Assembly: GCA_050084985.1 (NCBI GenBank)
Contig: JBITNC010000001.1
Coordinates: 204,352,001 to 204,416,000, forward strand
Length of the DNA stretch: 64,000 nucleotides
Reading direction: 5' to 3'
Source of the DNA: Nageia nagi
Lineage: Eukaryota; Pinophyta
Shown here one piece after another: positions 11,471 through 22,880 of the stretch; position 1 is the first letter of the stretch; each line of letters begins with the position of its first letter. The notes beneath the pieces are model-generated. The model made no database searches and had not been told where the DNA came from. It saw only the letters and a program-made list of their open reading frames with translations. The position numbers and the translations under genes are program-made.

Positions 11471-12862
11471 ATAGGATTGTGTTCTTCTTTGCCTTCAATT
11501 GTTGATAATTTGTATGCACCTTTTCCATAGTTGGCAATGACAATGTAAGGACCAATCCATCTAGGCTCAAACTTTTCTTTCTTTTCATTTTCAAGTGCTT
11601 TGGTGTTGGCAAGGTTCTCTTTTAAGACAAGGTCACCTATTTTGAACTCTTTAGGGATGATTTTCTTATTATAGGCTTTTTGGATATGGGAATGATAGGC
11701 ATAAAGGTGTTCAAGAGCATTGATTCTTTTTTCATCTAAGAATTTTAGCTGGGCTAATCTAGATTTGTGTCTATCTTCATCAGGAATAAGACCATCTAGT
11801 GAGATACTAAGGGATGGGATTTCAAGTTCTATAGGAATAACAGCTTCATCTCCATACATGAGGGAGAAAGGAGTAGCACCTACAGATGTTCAAATGTTAG
11901 TTCTATAGGCCCATAAAGCATAGGGAATTTGTTCATGCCAATATTTACCATGTTGTGCTATAATTTTGGATAGGATGATTTTGTTGGATGCTTCATCTTG
12001 ACCATTGCCTTGAGGATAATAGGGAGAGGAGAACTTCCTTTCAATATTATATTCAGCACAAAAATCTCTAACTTCATTGCCCCTGAAGTAAGGTCCATTA
12101 TCCATTAGCAACTTAGAAGGAACACCATATCTAGAAATGATAAATTCAATAAGAAAATCAATAATTTTACCTTCCTTATATAACTTCATAGGTATGGCCT
12201 CCACTCATTTAGTGAAGTATTCTATAGTTGTAATGATAAACTTATGTCCATCTCTTGAAACAAGGTTAATCTTGCTAATAAAATCAATTTCCCATATACA
12301 AAATGGCCAAGGAGATACAATAGAGTGCATTTCATGAGAAGGAGAAGGTTGCAATCTAGCATTCTTTTGACATTGCTCATACTTTCTAATATGTATTTCA
12401 CAATCTTCAAGTATAGTAGGCCAATAATAACTAAGTTCAAGCAATTTTTTATTAACATATATAGAATTGAAATGACCACCACAAAGACCATCATGTGCTT
12501 GATAGGTAGTCATATCTACTTCATTTCACATAAGATATCTAAGAAGTGCACCCTCAAAAGATCTCCTATACAAGACATCACCAAGAATGATATACTTTAT
12601 AGCTAGCTTTTTAAGTCTAATTCTATCATTATGATCAAATGAAGTAGGGACTATACCATTTTTAAGATAAATAAAAACATCTTGATACCATTCACATGCA
12701 TTGACATAAGTGATAGAAAAATAGTTACCTTTAATGAAGCTTTGGACATCACATTTATGGGAAGGCCTACTAATATTTTTGATGGTGAGAATGGTTTGCT
12801 AATCTTCAATGTTGATGGGGGCAAGGGAAGTAGCACTAGCCATATCATCCACATATCTATTG
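11471..12862 (-). pseudogene. Integrase of element A, with end of its second RNase H
   Basis: The minus strand first finishes the archaeal-type RNase H (RYVDDMASATSLAPI just below 12,862) and then gives a gypsy integrase. The zinc-binding region has HDGLCGGHF and ends YEQCQ, where the first Cys of the usual CxxC has become Tyr. The catalytic core shows IWEIDFI (D), LLMDNGPYF (D) and QDEASNK (E), so the D,D,E triad is present. MYGDEAVIPIELEIPS, IPKEFKIGDLVL and WIGPYIV follow as the C-terminal domain. Only a few stops interrupt it (for example near 12,204 and 11,880). Element B splits the last residues. Known role of the family is insertion of the element cDNA into chromosomes. Confidence 0.85.
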
Positions 12863-13341
12863 TGAAGGAATTAGACCTACTCTAATCCTCAAGGTCCAAG
12901 ACTAGGAAACTCAATCATTCAACATAACACCATTCACACAAGATAACACAAATATAATGTGGTTCCTCCCTCCTTGAGAGTACATCCACAACTAGTTCTC
13001 TATCCTCAATCTATGCACCTCTTACTACAATTCTCTTCCTCTCCTACACAAACTAGTAGAGTAATCTTACTCCCAAAACTTAGTTGTGTTACAAGAGGAG
13101 AGGCCCCCTATTTATAGCTTGAGAGCACCTCCCTAACCTCCCTTTAACCCAAGGGTAAGGTTAGGGTTACAATAAATGTATGACCTAACTTTAACCTACC
13201 AACTAACCCCATGGTAAGGTCAAAGTCCACACATAATAAAGAATTCAATTAATCCCTTAAGGTATCTACATATCCTTTAAGTGATTAATTGAACTTACAA
13301 GGAGTTTAGATATTCATAATATTTCATTACAAATTCTAACA
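12863..13341 (-). repeat. 3' LTR of copia E
   Basis: On the minus strand it begins TGTTAGAATTTG and ends TAATTCCTTCA. It is 479 bp long and matches 21,971-22,449 except at about seven sites. Plus-strand positions 13,342-13,350 (CTCCCCCTT) are the complement of the polypurine tract that primes this LTR. Confidence 0.95.
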
Positions 13342-13825
13342 CTCCCCCTTAATGCAATATTGGGATAGAGCGTAGAAGAGAGAAGAGAGAGAGTAAGAGA
13401 GAGTTCTCCTCCATAGAGATACAAGTGGAGATTAGAACATTTACATATTTGAGAATCTTTTTGAGAACTAGTATGAGACTCACTACATTACCATTTGACA
13501 AAATGGTTTACAATACAATCATTAACCACAACTGGTTTCACTATACATAGTAGTCGATCAACTTTAAGCTGACATGTGAGTCTCCATGAGCTTGCTTACA
13601 CAAGGTGAGTAACCTGCATTTTTGAAGAAGATCCTGCATGCTACAAGCAACTCATGAACAAAATCAATTAGATGCATCATATATTCAAATAAGAGAATCA
13701 AATAATGCCATCTTATAAATAACTGATCAATGGTGCACTATAAGTCATCACGGAGATGCCAAGCCATCACTCATAGTCACCTGTTGTATATAGACATGTG
13801 TTGATTATTAATAGAGCATAAAAAA

Positions 13826-14388
13826 TTATACAACGAGTTTCTCACGTAGAGCAAAATCACCATGGAGGTATAGAATGTACAATAAGTTCATCACGCAGAG
13901 CGAACTTACCACGGAGGTATATTAATTATATGCTCAAAAAATTGTACAACAAGTTTGTCACATAGAGCAAACTTACCACGGAGGTATATAATGTACAATA
14001 AGTTTATCACGCAGAGCAAACTTACCACGGAGGTATATAATGTACAACAAGTTTGTCACGCAGAGCAAACTTACCACAGAGGTATAAAATGTACAACAAG
14101 TTTATCATGCAGAGCAAACTTACCATGGAGGTATATAATGTACAACAAGTTTGTCATGCAGAGCAAACTTACCATGGAGGTATAAAATGTACAATAAGTT
14201 TATCATGTAGAGCAAACTTACCACAGAGGTATAAAAATGTACAATAAGTTTTTCACATAGAGCAAACATACCACAGAGGTATAAAAATGTACAACAAGTT
14301 TGTCACGCAGAGCAAACTTACCACGGAGGTATAAAAATGTACAACAAGTTTGTCACATAGAGCAAACTTACCATGGAGGTATATCATA
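13826..14388 (-). repeat. 49-bp tandem array in copia E
   Basis: About eleven copies of a 49-bp unit; on the plus strand it starts GTACAACAAGTTTGTCACGC and ends CCACGGAGGTATATAAT. Later copies gain one A (50 bp) and the second copy carries a short extra stretch before the next. Most differences are C/T or G/A transitions. It lies between the RNase H stop and the 3' LTR. There are no unique spacers, so it is not CRISPR-like. Confidence 0.92.
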
Positions 14389-14456
14389 ATCAACACACAC
14401 TATATACAACAACAAAAGAGCCTCTTAGAGGTGAAGTTATCATCACTAACAAAAGT

Positions 14457-16274
14457 TCAAACTTCACTCCCCCTTGAGGGTAACTTCACCAACCCGAGAG
14501 AATCCCTAAGCTTGCTGAACTGAGCTTCAGGAAGGGGCTTGGTGAATAAATCAGTGAAGTTTTCAGTAGATGGACAATACTCCAAGTGTATGATGTTATC
14601 TAGAACCTTCTCCCTGATAAAATGGGCTTGGATTTCCACATGTTTGGTTCTCTGATGGAACACAAGATTCTTAGCCAAAGAGATAGCCGATTGATTATCT
14701 AAAGAAATAAGAGATGGGCTATTTTGCTAATACCCAATTTCATTCAAAAGATGCCTCAGCCAAATAGCTTCTTGGGTGGCAAAAAAAATGGCTCGATATT
14801 CAGCTTCGGTGGTAGAAAGAGTCACAGTAGGTTACTTCTTGGAAGCCTAAGAGATAGCACCTAAACCAATGCTAAACACATATGCAGAGGTTGATTTTTT
14901 ATCATCTCTATCTCCCCCATAATCAGAATCTAAGAACCCAGAGAGAACAATTGAGGGCACTTTGGAATACTTAAGAGCAAGATCCTTTATCCCTGCCACA
15001 TATCTCAAGATTTTCTTAACAGCATTAAGGTGTTCAACATATGGTTTTTGCATGAATCGTGCCATCAGATTCACTGTAAAGGTAATATCAGGTCAAGAGA
15101 TAGTTAGATATAGAAGACTACCAATCAATTGCCTATAAGCTATAGCATCAGCCAACTAAGAATCTGAGCTCAGAGATACAATGATTCCAGGAGAAATAGG
15201 TATTGTAGCATATCTACACTCCTCCATTCCAAACTTTTGCAAGATGTCTGATATATACTTAGATTGACTAAGATAAGTACAATCTTTATGTTGGTATACT
15301 TGCATCCCAAGATAGTAATGCAATAGACCTAAATCAGTCATTTCAAATGTTGCCTTCAGTTTGGATATGCACTCTTGGATGATTTCAATATTATTGCCAG
15401 TTATGAGAAGATCATCCACATAAAGGAGAATTAAGACCACATCTTTTCCTTGATTGAGTACATAGAGATCTGAGTCAGAGAAGCACTTGGAAAAACCAAT
15501 ATCTGCAAAGAATCCTAAAATTTTCTTGTACCATGCTCTAGGTGCTTGCTTAAGTTCATACAAAGACTTCTTTAGCTTGCACATAAGAGACTCTTTTCCT
15601 TCTGGAATAAATCCTTCCGGTTGATTCATGTAGATTTCTACATCCAATTCACCATTGAGAAATGCACTATTGACATCAAGTTGGAAAACTTTCCATCCTT
15701 GAGCTGCAGAAAGAGCAAGGATTATCCTGATCGTAGGCATCTTGGCCACAGGAGCAAAGGTTTCCTCATAATAAATACCATATTTTTGAGCGAATCCTTT
15801 GGCCACTAACCTTGCTTTGTATTTCTCAATTTCTCCATCAGAATTGTAGTTGACCTTGTATATCCATTTATTTCCAATCACATTTTTGTCATTGGGATAA
15901 GGAACCAAATCCCAAGTTTCATTTTTCATGAGCACCCCATACTCAACTTTCATAGCTTCCATCCAACATTCTTGCTTGGAAGCTTCTTTGAAGGTTGATG
16001 GCTCATTCGTATTATCAATTTTGGCAAATAAAGATTTATTCAAGGTCATACTTCTTGTAATTCTCTGAGCTGGAGAATTTTGCTCTTGTGGTGACTTCCC
16101 TACATTATCATCCAACCAGTTAGGTGCAGGCGAAGAATCATCTGAATCAGACACCTCAGCATTAGAAGTCGTATCCTCAGGAAGTTCATTGAACTTGACA
16201 TCCCTAGAAACAAAGACTATTTTATGGGATGAGGAGTAGAGCCTGTAACCTCTATGCTGATTATCATACCCCAC
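14457..16274 (-). pseudogene. RT and RNase H of copia E
   Basis: The frame 16,274-15,156 holds a copia RT: NETWDLVPYP, KARLVAKGFAQ, FQLDVNSAFLNGEL, MCKLKKSLYELKQAPRAWY and the catalytic LLYVDDLLITGNN, then LHYYLGMQVYQ. After a stop near 15,155, the 15,074-14,847 frame has ARFMQKPYVEHLNAVKKILR and DSDYGGDRDDKKSTSAY of RNase H. The 14,678-14,457 frame ends with RTKHVEIQAHFIREKV, ENFTDLFTKPL and a terminal LGLVKL. Key motifs are intact and only a few stops or frameshifts break the reading. Function was copying element RNA into DNA in virus-like particles. Confidence 0.93.
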
Positions 16275-16989
16275 AAAGATGCATTTTTCTGATCTTTTAT
16301 CTAGCTTCTTTCTTTTCTCTGAGGTAATGAAGCAAATGCATCACAACCGAAGACCCTAAAGTGTGAGATGTTAGGTTTCTTTCCTATCCATGCTTCATAT
16401 GGAGTTTTACCTTCAACTGCTTTAGTAGGACACCTATTTAAGGTGTGAATAGCAGTGTGAACAGCTTCTCCCCATAAGAAACTAGGAAGGTTACCCAACA
16501 TGCATCTTGCCATTTCCATAATGGTTCGATTCTTCCTTTCAGCAACTCCATTTTGCTGAGGGGTGTAAGGGATTGTGAATTGCCACTTGATCCCATGTTT
16601 AACATAATAGTCGTTAAACTCATTGCTATTATACTCACCCCATTATCAGATCTCAGCATCTTGATCTTAAAATCAATTTGATTTTCAACAAGAGCCTTGA
16701 AGTCTTTAAACCTATCAAAAGTTTGATCCTTATGCTCAAGTAGATAACCAAATGTCATCCTACTGAAGTCATCAATGAAGGTCAGAACATAAGAAGCTCC
16801 CCCTAGAGACTTAGTCTGAAATGGACCCATCAAATCTGAATGCACAAGCTGAAGTGGACGAGTAGCCCGAGTTACCTTATCTTTTTCAAACTTTACCTAT
16901 TCATCTTTCCTAGAATGCACCTTTCACAAAGGCCAATTGTGGGTGAAATATTAGGTAAACCTTCCACAAGTTCTTGATTTTTCATATCT
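16275..16989 (-). pseudogene. Integrase of copia E
   Basis: The minus strand reads HSDLMGPFQTKSLGG (first catalytic D), TFIDDFSRMTFGYLL, KMLRSDNG (second D), then shifts frame near 16,630 and continues with the GVAERKNRTIMEMAR block (catalytic E), NLPSFLWGEAVHTAIHTLNR, TPYEAWIGKKP and FRVFGCDAFA. Another frame change occurs near 16,300, before VGYDNQHRGYRLY. The catalytic residues survive; the shifts make the copy defective as it stands. Confidence 0.9.
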
Positions 16990-18372
16990 TAAATACTCTT
17001 GTGGTTAAGGTGCCTTAGTCGTTGATGCCAAAGATTACCCTTTGAACAAACATTTGCTACAAGACACATCTTTGAAGGAACTTGATCCACAATATAAAGG
17101 CCATCCTTTACTGATCCTTTCATTAAGGTGGCAAGTCCTTTCTTGACACACCAGGAGTGTGAGGTAAACTCAAATGAGCATCCTTTCCTTGTAATCTGAA
17201 TTACGAAGATAAGATTCATCCTTAGTTTAGGCACATAAAAGACATTATCAAGAGCCTTTCCATGAATCTTCACACTCCCTATTCCTTGAACATCAAGGAT
17301 TGAATTATCACCTATCACAACTGTATCCTTCTTGTACTTATGAAAGTTTTCAAACTTATCCTTTTCATAACACATGTGATTAGTGCATCCTGAATCAACA
17401 ATCCAATCATTTGAAATAGTTTGAGTCATTGAGTAGTAGGCAACAGTAGCAGCATGCTTGTTCTTCTTTTTATTATAGAAATTTCTCACATTTGCATTTC
17501 CCTTGCCTTTTTGAGCAAATTTCTTTTTACGACAATCATACTCTTTGTGCCCAAAGATGCCACAAAAGTTACAATTTCCATAAAACTTTTCATGAGGTGT
17601 TGGATTGCTTGATCCAGCTTTATCATTCCTTTGCTTGAAGTTGCCATTATTGTTGCCCTTGTTCTCATACTTCCTAAAGGTAGATGAGAATTTGTTATCT
17701 TTGAATTTATAATGTTTGAACTTCTTCTTGAAAGGAGTTTTGGTTGCTCCTAGAGCAATGCTATTATCCTTTGGAGAAAGGTTCAACATTTTCTTATTCA
17801 AAGTTTCCTCATGCTTCAGAAGGAGTCTAGAAAGGTTATCAAGAGAGATGACATCTTCTTCATCATCGAGCCTAGTTTACATAACTGTGACAAAGTTACT
17901 AAACTTTGTAGAAAGGCTTTGAAGAATGATGAAGACCATGAACTCATCATTGATCCATTTGCACCACAGCCAACCAGTTGTGTCTTGAGATCAATGATTT
18001 TGTTCAAGTAAATAGAAGCACTTTCATCTTCACCTTGATGATATTGCAACAACTTTTGTAAAATGGTGAACCTCCTTGAAAATTTTGACCCAAGGTAAAT
18101 TTTCTTCAGTTTATCCCAAGCTTCCTTTACTGATGTTGAAGAAGAGATCATGAGAAGGATGTCATCTGAAACTACACGATAAATCATTGAAGTTGCTAAC
18201 TCATTCTTTGAGTTGTATATTTCAAGAGCCTTCTCATCTGTAGGAGTGACCAATTCTTCATTAACTATCTACCATAGCTTCCTTGCTTGTAACTCAACTT
18301 TCATACGAGGTTCCCATATGCCAAAGTTGGAACTATCGAGTATATGCTTGGGTATAAAGGTTTCAACCATTG
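16990..18372 (-). pseudogene. Gag and protease of copia E
   Basis: The best start is the ATG at 18,372 (MVETFIPKHILDSSNFGIWE), with a TAG in place of a Trp codon near 18,270. The 18,253-17,816 frame is a copia gag (UBN2 type): SVKEAWDKLKKIYLG, LLQYHQGEDESASIYLN. The next frame, 17,801-16,989, has the zinc knuckle CNFCGIFGHKEYDC, the protease active site DWIVDSGCTNHMC, and the pre-integrase block WHQRLRHLNHKSI. The two frames are offset near 17,810. Apart from this and the single stop, all expected motifs are present. Confidence 0.92.
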
Positions 18373-21300
18373 CTACACAAAAGTAAATAAGCAAGAAGAA
18401 TGAAAAATTTTTACAATTTACCATCTATACAAATCAAACATCTAATAAGTAAACATGCCCCACATGTGCAAACTTATAAACCATGATCCATAGAAGGATA
18501 AAGTTGAGGTTATTTTCTTGTATAGAATTAGGCCTTCACCTGGATGCCCGCAAGGTGGAGCCCAGGTACTACCAGTCCTCAACCAGTTCACCTTGGTCAG
18601 TAATATACTCTCTTAAGAAGAAATACCAACTATTTTCCAAGGATCCGACGTATCTTGGACTGGCCATTTTAATTATCTTTTTAAGGTTTTCAATTTTCCT
18701 CCTAGGTTATCAGGATAATCCCTGAATGGACGTACGGACATGTGGTATCACTACACACATGCTTGTCCACCTAATAGAGTTATGTCCAATCCAACAGAGG
18801 TCTTAGGGGCAATTAAGATGGACTTACCACCACTTGGTTCTTCAGACTAAAAAGGCTCTAGTCTGCCCTGTCCTCACCTTGTGGCTCCCCAAACAAGTCA
18901 TGTTGTGGAAAAGTACATGCAGATGTGTTCATTTTAGGGGTTACTTTCAATATTTTGCATTTTGCAAGTATAAAGCAATTGTGCAAAAATATAAAGTAAA
19001 GTAAAAATACATCATCCACACGAGCTTGAAAAAACCTTAAAAGTCCAATGGGTTTTGTACTAACCCCTAAAGGACATTTTACATTTTGCATACTTTGCTC
19101 AATTTCATAAATTCATTCAATCATTTTAATGAATTTAAAAAGAGGGCTAAGTCCTACTTAGCATTAATCCATAACTTAAACTTAAGTAATAAACATGCAT
19201 CATGCATTATTTAACTTAAAATTTTAAGTACTAAGCATGCTTTATTCCTCAAACAAGATTAAGAGGCATGCATTACAATTTTAGCATGCAAGATCTAGAT
19301 AAAGTTTTAAGTAAAAATTATACAAATTCCCCCCTTTTCACTTAAAGTTTTATCCCTAAAAAACTTGTATGCTAAAAATTGTCTTTTAAGTATGCATTTT
19401 AAGTAAAAAATTTCCCTTGTTTACTTAAAAAAATAGCATGCTTAGATTACCTTAGCAAATTTTTACCAAAAAAAAAAATGTTTTGCCTAAGTAAATTACC
19501 ATACTTAGAGAAAAAAATGCTAAGAGATTGACATTATAGAAATTGCATGTGCACCTTAAAAATGCAATTTTGAGTATAATATTAAAAATATTCTAAGCAT
19601 CTTTTAAAAAAGGTAAGCTAAGTTTAACTTAAAAATATTTTTGACCTTATTGTAGAAATAAGTTAAAAATATTCACTACTTACCAAGTATCCAAGAATTA
19701 AATGGAAAAAGAAGGAGACCCATACCTCTACTACATGCATATTTAATGCTTCTTTTACCAAAAAATTACTCCAAGTCAAACAAAATAAATGCTTTAGGTA
19801 AAAAAGGATGGTTACCCTTCCCTTACCAAGGAGTATACGTTGCCTCTTGGGAGTAATTAAACAAGGACATAAAAAAAAATCAAATCCCCTCCTTAGTTGG
19901 TAAAAAAAATAAATGCATGTTTGTACTTAAAAAGATGACCCCCCCTTTTTTTTCTTCTACCAAGAAGAGCATACGTTGCTTCTTTGGAAGTGCATTTAAA
20001 GAAGGTAAAAAAGTAGTCAACAAAAAATTAAATTAAAGACCAACCAAATCAATCACCTTTCCCATCATTCATGTTGTGTGGGAGGATTTTATGCCATGTG
20101 GGGTGGCAGGAGGAGGCCACGCAACATAAAGGAGGTCCATTTTAAGGGACTGTGAGGTGAGTGGCGAGGAGCAGAGGTCGTGCAAACCACTAAGGCTGGG
20201 CTGAGCTGTTCGAGTTGACACCAGGGCGGAGAAGAGGCTGAAGTGGTTCAAAGAGAGTCATGTGAGGTGGGGAAGATAAGGAGTAGATCAAAAATGTGAG
20301 GTTTTTACCAATATACGATATTGAATGGGATGCGAAGGGCCTATGCTGATGGGGCCATGAGGGTGCAGTTGGCAAGCATGTAGGCGATGTAAGAAATGCA
20401 CTCTTGATGTTGTGCTGTTAACATGCACGGAATAAATAAACCTGGAGCATTATACGAGCATTTAAATAGCTTATCTACATAAGATTGCTCACCTAAAATC
20501 TCTATCTCTCTACTTAACATGAAACATCACATATGTTCTAGCTATGAAATAAGGAACCTAAACCTGAAGACTGTTGGAAAAACACAGTACATGTTCAAAA
20601 TCCCAAACAGGTGTGGTTTGAGGATTGTCCATGTTTATCTATAACTATTTGACTAGCTTGTAAGTTGGAAGACCATTCCCATAATTTCATTATTTTGCAA
20701 CAATAGGGTTGAGCCATCTAATTAAGGATGTCAAAATGTAATTCAAGAAGCAGCTTGACAAGAAGGTTTTTCCAATGGAAGAGATATTTCAATAGTCTCA
20801 TCTAATCTTCAGGATGGAAGCAGGGATGAATAATGCCATTCATATGCCACATGAAGAAAGTTAGAACCCCTATTTTCTTTAGTCTCTTCTGCCCTGAGTA
20901 AGATTTAGGAATGATGATGAGGGCTACGGTGACGTCAAGGGCGACGATGATGAACTGCACGCCAGGCTAGAGTAGGAGAGGGAGTAGGAGCAGGAGCGGG
21001 ATTGTGAAGGGCTGCTATATCATTTGTAATCCCTTTCAACATATCTATTTTGTGCATATCCTATGATCATTGTAGTCCATGAAACTCTATCTACATCAGC
21101 ATTCTCCTCTAAGCCTTGCACGTAGTCTTGAGGATAGAGTTTTGTGAGATGTGCATCATTGTGATGGGTAAGTGATGAGATTATCTGAAAAATGCCTCCA
21201 ATGATTTAGCTGCAGTAGCATGTCAGAGTCTTCAAGAAGAAGGCATGGAGGACAGAGAAGAATAGGTGGGGAAGGGGGCATGTGGCTAACTTGCCAAGAC

Positions 21301-21956
21301 TGTACACCAAAGGTGTACAGAGTGAGCCGTGAGGGAGGAGCCACCCTTTCAACGTATCTGTTTTGTGCCTATCCCTTTTAATATTAGGATTAAATATATT
21401 GTACCAAAAAAAACTTTCCTTATTTGATTTTTTTTTAAATACCTTTCCCCTTTTTAAGCTATGAAATAGCTATTATGAGATATGTAAAAAAGGGCTATTT
21501 GCAATAAAATAATTGTAAAATCATTTTGTATTACTCTCATCATATATATACTAACCTCTTAAATTAACAACATGTTTACTAGAGGATAGTAAAAACAATT
21601 ACCCATATTTTGCAAAATTAACTAACACAAAATGTTAGAAAAAAAAATTGCATTACATAGTATCCCTTTAAAAAGGTATATCATGTATTAAGCATTTTGT
21701 AAAAAATGCTACTAACATAAGAGGTTAGCAAAAAAAATTGCTTGCATTGCCATTTTGACCATATTTTGCAAAAAAATAAGCTCCAATATCTCATAAAATA
21801 TGTTAGTATCTAATGCAATAATCCATAAGATAACCAAATGAGGAGGAAATTTATACCTTCTCTTAGTTTTACCTCACCAATGGGTTGTAAGATGAGGAAT
21901 GAAGAAGGATCACCAAGATGTAACTTCCACACCAAGAAGAAGAGCTTCCACACCAA
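18373..21956 (-). other. Long leader of copia E
   Basis: 3.6 kb between the primer site and gag, much longer than usual for copia. It is mostly AT-rich with runs of AAGTA/TTTTA-like words (19,100-19,700). It includes two more GC-rich stretches near 20,070-20,400 and 20,900-21,350. Neither gives a protein I recognise on either strand. Several short ATG-started frames occur and are treated as chance. It could hold captured host sequence or an older inserted fragment. Confidence 0.6.
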
Positions 21957-21970
21957 GCTCTGATACCAAT
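21957..21970 (-). promoter_or_regulatory. Primer binding site of copia E (initiator Met tRNA)
   Basis: On the minus strand ATTGGTATCAGAGC follows the 5' LTR directly. TGGTATCAGAGC is the standard plant copia primer site complementary to the 3' end of initiator methionine tRNA. Confidence 0.93.
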
Positions 21971-22449
21971 TGAAGGAATTAGACCTACTCTAATCCTCAA
22001 GGTCCAAGACTAGGAAACTCAATCATTCAACATAACACCATTCACACAAGATAACACAAATATAATGTGGTTCCTCCCTCCTTGGGAGTACATCCACAAC
22101 TAGTTCTCTATTCTCAATCTATGCACCTCTTACTACAATTCTCTTCCTCTCCTACACAAACTAATAGAGTAATCTTACTCCCAAAACTTAGTTGTGTTAC
22201 AAGAGGAGAGGCCCTCTGTTTATAGCTTGAGAGCACCTCCCTAACCTCCCTTTAACCCAAGGGTAAGGTTAGGGTTACAATAAATGTATGACCTAACTTT
22301 AACCTACCAACTAACCCCATGGTAAGGTCAAAGTCCACACATAATAAAGAATTCAATTAATCCCTTAAGGTATCTACATATCCTTTAAGTGATTAATTGA
22401 AATTATAAGGAGTTTAGATATTCATAATATTTCATTACAAATTCTAACA
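21971..22449 (-). repeat. 5' LTR of copia E
   Basis: 479 bp, same ends and length as the 3' LTR. On the minus strand it would hold the element promoter. A GCTATAAACA-like box (plus strand TGTTTATAGC near 22,218; TATTTATAGC in the other LTR) is a possible TATA element. Confidence 0.95.
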
Positions 22450-22880
22450 TTGTTATCTCTTGGAATGTTGTCAATCTGATATTTTGAAAAGTATATGAGG
22501 ATACTCTCAACCATTTCCTTGTATGGTTGGATTTTGGGATTTTTGGTGTTGTAGATGTTGGACACTTGCTTGATGATCAATTGAGAGTCACCAAAGATTC
22601 TAATCTTCTTCACTTTTAGGAGGATTGTAGCCTTCATACCTAAGATAAGAGCTTTGTATTCTACCATGTTATTAGTGTGATCAAAACTCAAATGGTAATA
22701 CATAGGAATAAAATCACCATTAGGATTAATGAGCACAATTCTTTCCCCAGCTTCACGAATGCACTTTAAGCCATAGTAATATAGTTTCCACTCTTCATAT
22801 TTTGAAAATCTAGCAAAAACATTTGGGTACTCTGGTTCAAGAACCAAGTGGAAACACTGGATTCCAATGGTGATGCTCAC
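22450..22880 (-). pseudogene. Second (archaeal-type) RNase H of element A
   Basis: Minus-strand frame with LSFDHTNNMVEYKALILGM (the E motif), VKKIRIFGDSQLIIKQVSN (the FGDS motif) and QIDNIPRDNN, the start of the terminal motif, which continues on the other side of copia E as RYVDDMAS. This domain follows RT and native RNase H and precedes integrase, the usual place in Tat-lineage elements. The frame is open to the insertion point. Confidence 0.85.

Larger units (their letters stand above)
12863..22449 (-). mobile_element. Ty1/copia element E, nearly complete
   Basis: 9587-bp minus-strand copia element with 479-bp LTRs at both ends, an initiator-Met primer site, a gag-pol order of gag, protease, integrase, RT, RNase H, and a polypurine tract. 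By eye the LTRs differ at about seven positions (1.5%), which makes it the youngest element of the nest. It interrupts element A between two adjacent Asn codons of the second RNase H. The flanks share only TTG, less than the usual 5-bp duplication. Unusual parts are a 3.6-kb leader before gag and a 49-bp tandem array after RNase H. Confidence 0.93.

Noticed and set aside
13955-14247. Two overlapping plus-strand ORFs with repeated peptide
   Set aside because: They arise from the 49-bp tandem array on the strand opposite to copia E, with no independent support.
13826-14388. CRISPR-like regular repeats
   Set aside because: Direct head-to-tail repeats without unique spacers, inside a plant retroelement.
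20069-20375. Two minus-strand ORFs in the copia E leader
   Set aside because: Short, overlapping, Ser/Pro/His-rich, without a recognisable domain; composition of a GC-richer patch explains them.
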